Shown here in pieces: positions 1 to 12,538 of a DNA stretch of 21,452 nucleotides. The notes under the pieces are model-generated. The model saw nothing but the letters and a program-made list of their open reading frames with translations. It made no database searches and was not told the DNA's origin. The translations under genes were made by a program, and so were the position numbers. The stretch lies in the NCBI GenBank assembly GCA_000697335.1, contig JNEM01014858.1, positions 1 through 21,452 of the forward strand. Reading direction: 5' to 3'. This DNA is from Conidiobolus incongruus B7586. Lineage: Eukaryota > Entomophthoromycota > Entomophthoromycetes > Entomophthorales > Conidiobolaceae. How positions within the stretch are numbered: the stretch's first letter is position 1; each line of letters opens with the position of its first letter.

Positions 1-3000
1 AATTCTATTTTGAAAATTAATAATATAATTTAATTATATATCAATCTGTTTATTAAAATCAAAAGTTCTTTATTTTTTATATTATAAAACTCAATAATAA
101 TTTTTTCACACTTATTTGAAATTTATAAAAAATTAATAAAAATAATATTTTATTTAAATATATATTATATATTGCTAGGTAAATATTTTTGAAATAAAAG
201 ATAAATTATTTAAAATTAAAGAAAATATAAATGATTTATTTTTTTATCTGTGATTTAAAAATAATAAGATAGAAAAATATATTAAATATAAAATTTTTAT
301 ATGAAATATTAATTAAGATATTTGAATATTACCCCTATAAATATATATTTCATAAGAAAATTATAACTTTGTTTAATTCAAATCAAATTAAAAATCTTAT
401 AACTAGATAAAAACTAAGAAAAAAGTTAAAATAACTATATCTAAATAAATTGATATTAGTAATAATTAAAAGCTAAGATTTCGAAAGTGAAATAAATTAT
501 AATAAATAATTATTTTATTTATAAATAAATATTAAATTTATTAAAGAATTATAATATTATTTGGTTTTCATATTAATCCATAAAAGTGAAAATATAATAG
601 TAATATTTAAATTTTTTTATATTAATATATTTTTATTTGTAGTTATAAATATAATATGACAATATTATTACTTTATATAAAAATAAAAGGATTTATAAAG
701 TCAAAACTATAGTGGATTTTGTAAATAGAAATAATTATGAAAAGCTAGCATATTGAATATTCTTATGATATTTTAACCTATATAACTATAATATTTTTTT
801 TGTAATTAAAAAATTTGCTTATAAGAAAAATATTGTCTCAAATTACTTGATTTGAAAAATATCAAATTTTAATCATTCATAAAAAATATTATATAATAAG
901 GAATTTAACAAAAGTACGCCAAAAAGTAATTAAAATACTATATGGTATTTCATTATTTTTTTTATTTTTGTAAATCATAAAAAAAATTATTATATTAATA
1001 TTCAATTGAAAATAAGTCTCATTACTTAAAATCCAGAGTGATATTATTCCATGTATAGTTTAATAAAATCATTTTAAGCAAATGACATAATAATTTATAA
1101 ATTTATTCAATATTTAAATCATTAAATTTAAATTAGTGTCAAAATATTAATTTGGTAAAGTTGCTGAAAAGTGTGTTGATTTAAATTATTATATCTAGAT
1201 ATTCTACTATAAATATTATCAAATAATACTATCAAGCTTTGAGCCATATAGAAATTATTAAAATGATATAGTTTCATTTTGAGATTAAGTATCAAATTGA
1301 ATTTTTAACAAATGAATGAATGTTTGATAAATTGTAAACGATAAATAGTTCCAGAAAGCTTCATATTCCTTGTTTGGATACATATATCTTTCTTATTATT
1401 GATTTATAAATAGATTTTATCAAAGCCTCTTTTCCAGAATTTAATTTATATTTAGCTGCTAACAAAATTCACCATGATGGTGAAAATTTATGATCTTTTA
1501 CTCTGAACTAACTATTGGATCAAGAATTTTATAAAAACGCAATAATTATCAAAATAAAGCCAAAAACTGGTTGTCAAAGATCTAATATTTTTAATAGTTT
1601 CAAAAGATTTAAAATACAAGTATCGAGGAATTAATAGAAGAGATTCAATATAGTTCTATATATATTTATTTAAATTTAGAAGATATTTAAATGTAAAATC
1701 CCCATTTGGGTATTTAATATATTATGCACCTTTTGTAAAAAAGTGAAAAAAGATATTTAAAAATTCAATCAAATAATTGGGAGTAATAAAAGCTGGTGTC
1801 CATCGTATAAGATTTTTCCTTATCAGAAACTGAATTTTGAGTTTAATCTAAAGGTTTATTGCTGATTTTTTCTTAAACCGGAAAAATGCTAAAATACTAA
1901 TTTTGAGCATTGATATCGATGCTAAAAATGTTTGCTTCAAACTATTAATACCAACGGGAGCGACCATGGATAGTAATATATATAGTATATATTTAAATAA
2001 AAACATTATCAAATGATACTTATTTTATATTATGAAAACTCTTAAAATCATTCATAATAACTTCAAACCCCCAAGTACATATTTTTAAAGATTTTATTAA
2101 AATAAGGAAATAGATTATATTATCACCCTTGACACATTTTGAAATTATGAAGCTTTGTAATTTCGAAGGCTTTAGGATATTAATGGACTATAATTATGAA
2201 GAGAAATTTAAATATACTAAAGATATTAATTCAAAATTAAACAAGGGAAAAAAGTTTCTCAGCAAAATAAGGTGTTTTAATAGGATTAAATGAATTTCAA
2301 AAATTTTGAAAATATATTTTATCTAACAAACAAAAATAATAATTTTTTATATAATGTAAGTTTTTATTTATATATTAATCAATTTTAAAACATCAAATTT
2401 TTTTACAAAAACTGCTTCAAATCTAATCAAATTATCAAACAGTAAAACTCATAAATTCAATTGCGTTATCATAATTATTTTTTTGAGCAATATTTGTTCC
2501 TCAAGGAATAACAGTTATTAAACTTGCTTAAGCATTTGTAAAATTGTATATAATAATTTAATATAGTTCATTCGGGAGCAAATATATACAAATGAAAATT
2601 GAGTAAATTTTACACATCATAAATATTTAAAAATTGAGTAATTAAATTTTTGATTAGCATTATAATGCTAACAATCTATATATACATATTCAATTCAAGA
2701 AAGTATAGGATACTATATTTAAGATATAGGAATCTAATATTAATATGTCATAATAATAATGATCTGTTTTTAGAATTTTATTATAAAAATTAAAATGAAA
2801 TATTCATTTCTATATAATATTTACATTGTACAATATATTAATCGACCTTAAGGGCTAAAATATTTGATAAATATAACCTAATGACTTGTAGTTAGTCAAT
2901 TAAGAATTTATAAACATGATATATTAGGAATATATTTTACATAAAAACAAAACAATATAATATTAAAAATATCATAAATATGTAATTGCAATTTAAATAA

Positions 3001-3575
3001 AATAATTCCTTTGGATGTATAGGTAGTTATATCAAATGAGTATATATCTCTTAAAAATATAATATTATGTTGGCAGTTTATCTTATCTATTCTGATCTAA
3101 CCAGAAAGACGTTCTTTTGGCATAATAATAAACAGTAGGTTACTGAAACTAATTGATTTATTCTATAGTTAATAATTAAAATTGACCATTTTGAATAGAA
3201 AGTAGATTAAAAGCACTCTTAATCCTTTATTTCGTAAATATTCAAAGTCTAATCTCAGTATTGTATTAATTGAGAGAATATGCTATAATGGAATTGAATT
3301 GCATCTACTTATTGATGTACCACTCCATATTCTTGATAATAAAATATTTTCATGATTTTCAAGTAGTGAAAAACCTAGCAAATTCTTAAGGAAAAACCTC
3401 GCAAAATGATCATGTTATAATCACTCTTTCAGCCTAGTTATTGATTAATAATTGATTGAGTATTATAAATAGGCTATTAATATAATAATTATGAAATTCA
3501 AATTATATATATTCGATACTTTGTAATATAATATTAAAATTAAAAATCTAAATTAAAGTTTTATATTTGAAGAGG
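1..3575. other. gene-free AT-rich intergenic DNA
   Basis: I see no supportable gene, RNA or mobile element here. The DNA is dominated by A and T runs and stops are frequent in all frames. Small items: a near-perfect palindrome at 1468-1484, and a 14-base direct near-repeat (AAAAACCTAGCAAA at 3369-3382, AAAAACCTCGCAAA at 3392-3405) lying downstream of the secreted-protein gene. Slightly GC-richer patches around 1340-1560 and 1840-1970 gave no convincing reading frame on either strand. Confidence 0.6.
1468..1484. repeat. 17-base near-perfect palindrome
   Basis: TTCACCAT and ATGGTGAA are exact reverse complements separated by one G. GC-containing palindromes are uncommon in this AT-rich DNA. 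No surrounding terminal repeat, gene or second copy was seen, so a role as a binding site or hairpin is only a possibility. Confidence 0.35.
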
Positions 3576-3581
3576 TTTATT
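3576..3581 (-). promoter_or_regulatory. polyadenylation signal (AATAAA) of the secreted-protein gene
   Basis: The plus strand reads TTTATT, which is AATAAA on the minus strand. It starts about 43 bases past the TAA stop of the secreted-protein gene, a normal distance for an animal 3' untranslated region. AATAAA is common by chance in such AT-rich DNA, so position is the main support. Confidence 0.5.
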
Positions 3582-3623
3582 ATATAATCAAAAAATAGAA
3601 TAAAAATTAAAAAGGTATTAGAA

Positions 3624-4850
3624 TTATTTGACAAGAGAAGCTAAAGCACCAGCGATTTTGCTTATAACTTCAGCTTTACTGGTCAATTTTTCTAGTGGTA
3701 CTTGAAGATCTTGTGCGACACCTGTTGCAATTGATTTAAAAGAACTAGAATCTTCGAGGTAACCAACAATTCCGGAGAGTACATTTCCAACGAAAGGAAC
3801 CATGCTCACACCTGATTTGGCAAAAGCAAAGAAGATTTTAACTGCAACATCTTCCTGATATTGTTCAACGGTTTTGAGTTTTTGACCATCTTCACAGCTG
3901 ACATAGTCGTCTCCTTTGCGGAATGGGAGGGTCTTACAATAAACAATATCTTCTGTAATATACTCAGGTTCAATATATTCTGTATCAATTTTGCGCTTGC
4001 GTTTTCTGATATCATCGTGGGTACATTGTTTAGCATCATGCCATCCATGATTTCGATTATTTACTTGCCAGTCATTCTTCTCCAAGCTCAAGCATCGCTC
4101 TTGATGGTAATTATTTCCTTGTCCAAGAATATCCAGCATTTTGATAGCCATTAAACATTGGTGATTTACTACTAAAGTGTATTCTGGATTGAACAACAAT
4201 ACCTCATTACTGGCTTCTGGGTTATCCTTCATATAAGCATGTATATTCTTACAAACTCTCTTATCAGCTCCGAAAGCCTCAACTCCCCATTGCTTTTTCA
4301 AATAATTTTGAAGATTTGAATCTTGAAAATCAAATCTGGTATATACCAATTTGTTATGGCGATCTTGGAACATGAGAGGTACTTGGATCATTTCAATAGG
4401 TTTGTTCAAAACAATTTTCCAATGAGTGTTATTGAATTTCAATGAATTGTCAATCGCTACCCATCCACTAACCTCTTTACTTTCATCTACCGGAGTTGAG
4501 AATGTCTTGACGGTGCCATTAGTGCGAATCATTGCTTTAGGAGCATAATATTGGTTATACCATTCGGAGCAGCTGTGTGGTTTGGAGAGATCGAATGCTC
4601 CAAGTACATCTTTTGCACGCTTAGCATCAGGCGAGATTTGTAGAAAGTAATAATCACACCAGCCATAACAATGGTAATTATTTCGGAATCGAACCATCAA
4701 AGAACTAGTCAATTGTTCATCTGTATAAGATACTTCACCAGAGAATTTCTTGAGACATCCAAAAGGAAGGGGTCGGTGGCTTACAGTAGCTTCGGTGGAA
4801 GCCATTAAAAGGGCACCGATAACGATATTAGCTATAGCTGAAAATTTCAT
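3624..4850 (-). CDS. secreted cysteine-rich protein of unknown family, 408 aa, intronless
   Basis: I do not recognise the family. The ATG at 4850-4848 is preferred: the open frame extends eight codons upstream but only to a TTG, and the ATG directly precedes a good signal peptide (residues 1 to about 22: charged start, hydrophobic core INIV to ALLMA, then small residues). The predicted mature protein has ten cysteines (32, 61, 65, 94, 200, 232, 253, 276, 305, 319), enough for five disulfides, and two N-glycosylation sequons (N111-G-T, N140-N-T). A polybasic run RKRKRK lies at 282-287, possibly a proprotein-convertase site. Residues 338-365 form a glycine-containing hydrophobic stretch (MVPFVGNVLSGIVGYL), followed by an amphipathic C-terminus. 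The frame is uninterrupted, ends in TAA and is much richer in G+C than its flanks. Secretion is inferred from the signal peptide. A venom, salivary, cuticular or horizontally acquired effector role is possible but unproven. Confidence 0.85.
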   Translation of the reverse strand: MKFSAIANIVIGALLMASTEATVSHRPLPFGCLKKFSGEVSYTDEQLTSSLMVRFRNNYHCYGWCDYYFLQISPDAKRAKDVLGAFDLSKPHSCSEWYNQYYAPKAMIRTNGTVKTFSTPVDESKEVSGWVAIDNSLKFNNTHWKIVLNKPIEMIQVPLMFQDRHNKLVYTRFDFQDSNLQNYLKKQWGVEAFGADKRVCKNIHAYMKDNPEASNEVLLFNPEYTLVVNHQCLMAIKMLDILGQGNNYHQERCLSLEKNDWQVNNRNHGWHDAKQCTHDDIRKRKRKIDTEYIEPEYITEDIVYCKTLPFRKGDDYVSCEDGQKLKTVEQYQEDVAVKIFFAFAKSGVSMVPFVGNVLSGIVGYLEDSSSFKSIATGVAQDLQVPLEKLTSKAEVISKIAGALASLVK

Positions 4851-4924
4851 TAAAGATACTTGAAATATTTGCAATGTCCTTTAAGATAGTATGTTATCCT
4901 TGTAACAATGAGCTCTTCGACCTA

Positions 4925-4932
4925 CTTTTATA
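4925..4932 (-). promoter_or_regulatory. TATA box of the secreted-protein gene
   Basis: On the minus strand this reads TATAAAAG. About 23 bases further on is TCATTG, close to the arthropod initiator, placing a possible start of transcription at about 4909 and giving a 5' leader of about 59 bases with no upstream ATG. The TATA-to-initiator spacing is slightly short, so the exact start is uncertain. Confidence 0.5.
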
Positions 4933-4991
4933 ATGCCGAATGCCGTTTGATTTTAGATTCAATTTAATTACTATTGTAATGTAATAATAAA

Positions 4992-4997
4992 CACGTG
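4992..4997. promoter_or_regulatory. palindromic E-box CACGTG upstream of the secreted-protein gene
   Basis: CACGTG lies about 145 bases upstream of the ATG. It is the classical E-box bound by bHLH factors. One chance occurrence in a window of this size would not be surprising, so this is a candidate only. Confidence 0.25.
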
Positions 4998-5062
4998 AGC
5001 ATTATCTTTTGTGACCCTTCCGAATTTTTCTAATTGATTTGGCAGCTTATTTTATCAATTTA

Positions 5063-5070
5063 AACCGGTT
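5063..5070. promoter_or_regulatory. Grainyhead-type site AACCGGTT upstream of the secreted-protein gene
   Basis: AACCGGTT matches the known consensus of the epithelial factor Grainyhead and is palindromic. It sits about 215 bases upstream of the ATG. With four G/C bases it is expected far less than once in a window of this composition. If functional, it would suggest epithelial or cuticular expression. Confidence 0.3.
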
Positions 5071-7530
5071 ATAAATTAAATGGATACCTATTATTGTCAA
5101 TAGAATATTGACAATTTTGTTTCAAGGTCAACAGTACCTTAAAATGTCTAAAATATGGTATAGATATTGATATCTTTGAATTAATGTTTAGTAGAAATAT
5201 ATAATAAATATTGAAATGAACTTTTAATGATATTTTATTAAATTTTCACAATATACACTAAAAAGCTAATAAATTTTAATATTTTGATTGCTAGTGAATA
5301 TGTAAATAATCAACTAATAAACTTATCCGATGCCTCGGATTATAATTCGATTTAATCTGTATAGATTATAAACATAACCAGATTCATAGATAACTTAATT
5401 AGCCAATCAATAAATGATGCCAAGTTTCAAAAGTTTAATATTAAACATATAGTTTGGTATCTCCTTTTTTAAAATTATATATAGTTGTTATAGCATTTAT
5501 AATTCTAATGCAAAAATCATAACCTGTATTAAATTTGTTTCAATATATTGATTAATTGCAAATTTATATATTCAATATAATTCATTTGATCAATTTTTAA
5601 TAGAATAAAATTATTGTTTTGTATTGATTTTATTTTTAAATTGAATATATAATTCCACAAATTAATGAATTGGCAAAAATATTGTTAAAAAAAATAACAT
5701 CAAATTTCAAATATGTTCATTTTGATGTTACAAATTAATCCATATCATGAAAATACCAGTGGCGGGAGTAAATTGCCAAATTATTCATTAAGATTCATAG
5801 ACTATTTGAATTCGGACATAATGAAAAACATTTGATATACTTAATAAATAATGTATTAATGTTGGTGAAAGATTAAATATACTAAATAAAATATAGGTTT
5901 CTGTTTTATTTGCAAGACATCTTTTTAGTTTCGATTACAGTGATACTTTATTTGACTGTTAATCCTTTTTTATTATAATATTCTCAATATTATTCAAAAA
6001 TTCTTATAAGTTGATAGAGCACAGATATTATTCACATATAATGCGGATGAGTATCTCCAATAAAGTTCACAACAAAGTAAAAACTGCTCAAAATTATTAA
6101 CAAATATTAGAATATTCTTTCAAAAGAATTGATTGATTTTTCTCTTTAAGACGTGTTTAAACTGGTTTAAATACAAGTTAATGATAATCGATGTTGTACA
6201 AATAATATTCAATTTATATAAATTTATAATGATTTAAAAATATGAATATTGCTCTAACGGAGTATCTGAGAGCCTGATTTGCACAAACTAATTCTCTCCC
6301 AGTATAATATTCTTGTTAATCACCAATCTTTCATCCTTACATGTCTAGTATTTGATCAGTCAGAATATCATACAAATTATTGATTAATTAGCACATTCTC
6401 ATATACTTCAATTAACCCTGCATAGACTGACTTGAATGGTGTATAGTATCATTCTCTTTTGCTCTCTGAGAATTATATTAATATCATTTTCATAACTCTA
6501 AGGACAATAACTGAAGGTATTTAAGCTTTACAAATTGACCAATTTCTTAATATTGGATAACGACCACTACAACTCAACTCAATACCGCCGATTAGTTCAA
6601 ATATCAATATTCAAAGTGCACAAACATAAATAATTATTAAAATTCTATTTTCAAAATATTAAAACCTATACTGAAAATGTGAAATATAAAGCAATTTGGT
6701 AACCAAATGTTAATTATGAAACTGAAATATTTTTAAGTATAATTAAGTGTGTCTTTATAATAAAAATAAGATCAGTAAATATATTATTACAAACTTGAAT
6801 TCTTTTTTATAATCAATGATTTCTATTAATAATGGTATTTTTAGCTATTTATAGCAAGTCTAATGTAAAAATAAATATTTAAAATCCATAGGTGATATAA
6901 TATTGTTAATAACGATATCTAATTATTAAGCTCATTTAATACACTATCTAATGTTCAATATTCGTTTTGATAATTACATATTTACAGTTAATATAATTTC
7001 ATGTAATTTTCAATGTAACAATTAATACTATTATATTAGTAACTAAATATCAGATTAAATCTAATTTGAAGTAATTATATGATTATTCTGTGTAAGACTT
7101 AGATATTGATTTCTCTCATAAACAGAGGTTCATAAAATTAGTCTTTATAGAAATATTACGATAGTATATTAATATTGATATCATAGCATAATTTCGAGTA
7201 TATTTTCAAAAGAACTTTAATAGATTTAAATCAACATACAATAAGTTCAGAAATTGATCAAATGGTTCAATAAGATTTCGCTTTTTCTTTCTATTTTTAT
7301 CAATGTTCAATTTTATATGACAAAAAAAGAAATAAAATATTTAAACTAGTATAATTCAAATAATACCAATTATATTTCAAAATATATTATTTTAAATAAA
7401 TAATTTAATTTTCGAGAAAATTAAATCATTGGATCATATTCTGATTAATTAAAAAATTATAAATTATTTGTCCAATAAATTTAAAAGAATGTAACTATTC
7501 AATGTATTCTTAACTGTTTCATGGATATAA

Positions 7531-7550
7531 TATATATATATATATATATA
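7531..7550. repeat. (TA)10 microsatellite
   Basis: Ten uninterrupted TA units. This is simple-sequence DNA, probably length-polymorphic, with no gene nearby. Confidence 0.9.
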
Positions 7551-8674
7551 AGTAAATACTTGTTATTTTTAAAAATTTTCAAAATAAAAAAGTTTTAAAA
7601 AATAATTTTATCTCTTAGACTAAAATAATATTAATAAATTGCAATATTTTTAAGTGATTTGATAAGCATTGTACTCAAACAAATTCATCTAATTAATTGA
7701 TTACTTTTGTAATAATTCTCAAAAACAATGTTATATTTCATTTCCCAATATTAGCCATATTAGGATTTATATTATTCATATAATAATTATTATTATAAAA
7801 AAGTATATATCAATTTAAGATAATAGGGCTTTATTCTACCTTAATTTGCTAAATTTGCTATACGAAACCAATTGAGTTTCAGACAATAGTCTTAAAGAAA
7901 CTATTTTAAATTTACCAAGAATAGAATATAAATTATCAATATGCTCTAAAGCACCAATGGTCAACTTTCAATCATTCCAAGGATGTTCTTTCACAGATAA
8001 ATGCGAAATCAATATTCGGATCTCGTTTTTTATTAAATAGTATTGAGATTTATCAAATGATCGTTTTAAATTATATCATTTGGACGTAATAATAAAACTA
8101 AGGAATCTTAATCTGATGGTCCGGATATATGGTATACAAAGGTGCTATATATTTTAGTTATTAAAGAGATTTATTAATGGTTACCTATAATGATATTTAT
8201 TCAAATCAATTAATATTTATAAAGTATAAATTTAACCCAGAATTAATTATTTTCCAGCAATATAATGATCAAAATCATATATCAAAGCCCATTATAAAGT
8301 GCCTCATTAAATAAAAATTTATATACCATGATTTTCTTTTTTAAGCTCCAAACAGCAACCTTATTGAAAAACATTGTTATTATTCCAAAATCAAGTTTGA
8401 TTTATAAAGATAAAGGCTATAGATGAGAAAGATATGACCTCTAGATTCTAAAAAGTTGCTTCAGATTACAGTATACCAATGACATGAATATATTATATTA
8501 ATCCTATTAAGATAGAAAGCCATAATTAAACCTTAAAAAAAGAATACTAGATATTAATAATATAATTCAGAAATTAGAGCATTGATTGATTTTAAATATT
8601 AAATATTTTTTGTTATAAAAAGTCAAAATTTGAAATTTTAAAATATTTAATTATATATTGTTCTGAAATATGAG

Positions 8675-8690
8675 TATATATATATATATA
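8675..8690. repeat. (TA)8 microsatellite
   Basis: Eight uninterrupted TA units in AT-rich intergenic DNA. Confidence 0.85.
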
Positions 8691-11600
8691 ATAATTGGGT
8701 AATTGAACTAATTTCTGAATTTAATATATATTTGATCGAGAAAAATAACAATTAATAATATGAGCATTCAATGTAGAAAAATTGAGTTTGATGATCATTT
8801 TTACAAGTTTTTTTATAAGGATATCTAATATATCAAAATTAACCAACAATCTAATTTACATTTCAAAGCTTTGAGTTGTAAATAATGTAATATTTTTTAT
8901 TGATTTATATAATATTTGAATTTTTTGAATTAAGCAATAATATAGTAATTAACAAAATGATATATCATTTTGGATTTAACTATTAAGAAGTTTACCAAAA
9001 ATAAGAATTTGTTATGAAGTTAATAGATTGATTGCTAATTGGACTATTATTCTGAATATTAAGATATTAATACTTAATAATTTAAAGTATATAACTATTA
9101 CAAATCTAAATAATAATTATATACAAATTGCATTGAGACACCAATTAATTTAAACTTTTCAATATTAATGCATCATATTATGATAAAATTTAGATGTCAT
9201 AAAAATATTTGTTTTATTGTTATATTGAAAATCATAAGGTATACCGCTTTATATGGTATAATAAAATTATAATTTATAAAGATCTTATTGATAAAGAATA
9301 AAACAATAATATGACACTCTCCGAAAAAAATATCCACTGTTTTTTGAAAATTTAACGGATGTTATATAATTATTTGATACTTCGACGTTTTGTGATATTT
9401 CAAAAATATCTTACAGATTTAGATTAATAAAATTATTGGTTGATACATAAATTGGAAGAATAATACATGATAAATTAGGTTATATTATTTTGAACTATAT
9501 GGACTATATATTAATAGAAAATATTGACTTCCTAAAATATTTATAGATAAAATCTTCAATGATATTTATATTCCCCCTTGTTGCATTTCAAAATTAAGCG
9601 TCCATCTCGATTGGATAGTTAGGGCGATACTATTTGTCAGTCGATAAATAAAGGATACTCTTTGCTAGTATATCATTCACTGAATCATCTATTTAAATAA
9701 GCTTGTTAGTAAATAATTTACTAAATTGTACTACGAGTTCTTTTCTAACAACCACCTTTAATTAAAAAACTTATTTTAAAACACAACACCCCTTCCAAAT
9801 ATTAAATAGCTCAATTTTTAAGTTTATTTATTATTTCCAGTTACCTATGATATTTTTGGCCAATGTGATCCATTATCAATATCATAGGAATTGTAAAAAA
9901 TGAGGTATAATCCACTTATATATGTCGATATCAAATAACAAATATTATATTTCGATTCAAATTTTTATAAATACAATTTACATGTTGAATAAAGATTTTT
10001 TATTTCTTTGATCATTTACTTGTATAAAGTCAAGTTATTTCCTAGTGAACAAACAAAAATTCATATGTAAAAATATTATTATTAAAATATATAAAAGAAT
10101 ACTAAATATATAATCCTTAACACAATTATATTGTCAACTTGAATTTTTCATATCAATTAAGACTTTAGTGATATAGTTCATTAATTAATATTCTAAGGTA
10201 TTCTTTGATACGCTTACTAAATTTTATTAAATTATAAGAATTTATTAAATAATAATTATCAATTTAAAATATAAATCATTATTAATATAGTTTTACACAG
10301 CATTAATATAAATTTAGTCATTTCTATTTTCATATTAATGTCACCACAATTGGTAATTCATTTTATTAATATACAAAACTAATTTTGAGGAGAATCAAAT
10401 TATCATATTATAATTCAAATAAGTACAGTTTTTATATAAATTATTTTACTTATTTGGCTTTAATTCAATATTAAATATTGTTAAATTATGCAAATTACTT
10501 AAATTTAGATAATTATTTCAATATATTCGGTACAGTTTACAATCTATAAACTCAATATTTGATTTCATTATTGCACAAAAATCCACAAGATGATGAATAT
10601 TAAAACTTAAAATTAAATTCAAGAGTGATTATTATATCTACATTTAGTATATTCATCATTTATATTGAAGTCTATAGTTATTAGAAGAATATTTACCTTT
10701 TCACTAAATATTAATATAAAGTTATATCAATTAATTTTGTTCACCTATAAAAATTATGTTAATTTAGCGGTGTTTAATTCTGAGCACTAATAATTACATA
10801 TTAAAGTTTGTAAGATTATTGAAGATAATATAACATGAAGAATACAATTTAAAGGTTTCTAAACAATTATTATTGGCATTAATTCCTCGAATATTTCCAG
10901 TAATTTCTATTAATATATATTGGGTATTGGCGACTTCCATTTATGGTGAGATGATAAAAGATGATATCTGTAATAATTGGATAAATTGATTTTTGATTTA
11001 AAATAATTTGCATTAAAATTAATGGTACTAGTTCATTAAATTTGAAAAAAAAATCATTGATTTGGTTAATTCTATACAATTATTTTATATTTCAAAATAT
11101 TTTACCAACTTGTTATTAATTACATAAATCATGAAATGCATTTTAATTGGAATAAAATAAATTTTGCAATAGTTAAATAATTTAAAATAGAGCTATTAGA
11201 AACAAATTATTGGTTATTCGCAATATTATTGCTAGATGAATTTTATTTAATAATACTGTTTGACCACGATTTTCCTAATTAAAAAATATTACAGTTTAGC
11301 ATTAATTATATAAAGATAAATTATTAACAATGAAATTAATATTTCCTCTATGGTTCTAATATTATTATTCAAAAATTTCATAGTCATATGATTTACGCCA
11401 ATATTTGCTATCAATTTTAATAAATTTGAAAAATTACCCAAAAAATTATTTCTGATAATATTGTAATTTACACTAATTACTATCAAACTCTAATTAAATA
11501 TAATTTTTTTAGTAAAATTTTAATATATACACGTATTTAGATTAATCATATAATAAAATATTTCTTATTTTGTTTATAGTTATATAATTTGTGAGAGTAA

Positions 11601-12538
11601 TGAGTATTTCATAGTTATATTCTATTCTGATTAACATTATTAAGCTTGTGAAATTAAAATTAATTTTTTGAGCTTATTTGATAAATATATATCATATTTA
11701 TCCATTTAAAAGGATCTTCATATTGTAATATTGATTAAAAAACTATATTAGTAAACATTACAATAATTGATGATTTGTTTATTTAAAAACAATAATTTTT
11801 CCAAGATATTTTTGGCATGTTAAAGGAGATCAATATAACAACTTTAAATAATTAATCTTGGAAATATGACTAACATGACTTGAACAAAATTTAGTTTGTA
11901 AAATATTGAACTTCAGAAATTAAATTATATTATAACCCCAATATCACCTGAATCATGATTGGTGTTGAATTCTAATATATTATTGTACTATTTTTGAAAT
12001 TAGTAATATTCAAAAATTAAGGTCAAATTTCATTATTATTCATCATATAAAGTATCTATCCTAATAATACAATGTAAAATACTAATTGATTGGTACATTT
12101 CATTACCTAATTGTGGTTCGAAATAAAACTGGAATAAAGATATATTTTGGAATTAAGGAGATCAAATAGATTTGGATTTAGGAGTAATAATGAATATAAC
12201 AAGAATAATACCGAATGGGATTGATCTAAGTAACCAGTATATTTGTTAAATATATTAAATATTTGTTATTAATCTGAAAGGAGATTAAATTAAAAAATTG
12301 TTCGAGTTTGATCTGATATAAGTTGGGAAAATTTTTAGAAAGAGAAATGATTAGTATATTTCCGGTACCGAATTCAAATTGGAAAATTTGGGAATATTGC
12401 CCGATTATTGCGGATTTTGATACTAATCGGATTTTTTATATAATATTTTCAATTTATTAAAACATAAAAAATTTTAAAAAATCAAAATGAATATATTAAC
12501 TATAGTATGGTTAATTCTATTGAATTTTTTTAAAGTTA

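Larger units (their letters stand above)
4933..12538. other. long gene-free AT-rich intergenic DNA
   Basis: Apart from the proximal promoter sites of the secreted-protein gene I see no supportable gene in this 7.6 kb stretch. Two minus-strand open frames of 65-66 codons (10879-11079, 11289-11486) begin with TTG, are made of AT-rich codons, and are the number and size expected by chance. Slightly GC-richer patches near 6240-6560 and 9590-9680 hold only short frames. Two TA microsatellites are listed separately. Confidence 0.55.

Noticed and set aside
3806-4154. Open frames overlapping the secreted-protein gene in other frames and on the other strand
   Set aside because: They lie wholly inside the strong 408-residue gene and have no independent features. 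They are by-products of its GC-richer composition.
6241-6300. A tRNA-like stretch beginning GCTCTAACGGAG
   Set aside because: No acceptor stem, no convincing A and B box pair and no anticodon loop could be drawn.
10879-11079. 66-codon minus-strand open frame
   Set aside because: It starts with TTG, codons are AT-rich, there is no family resemblance, and about half a dozen frames of this length are expected by chance in DNA of this composition and size.
11289-11486. 65-codon minus-strand open frame with a hydrophobic end
   Set aside because: It starts with TTG. The hydrophobic I/L/Y-rich tail is what AT-rich random sequence encodes. No promoter, splice or homology support.
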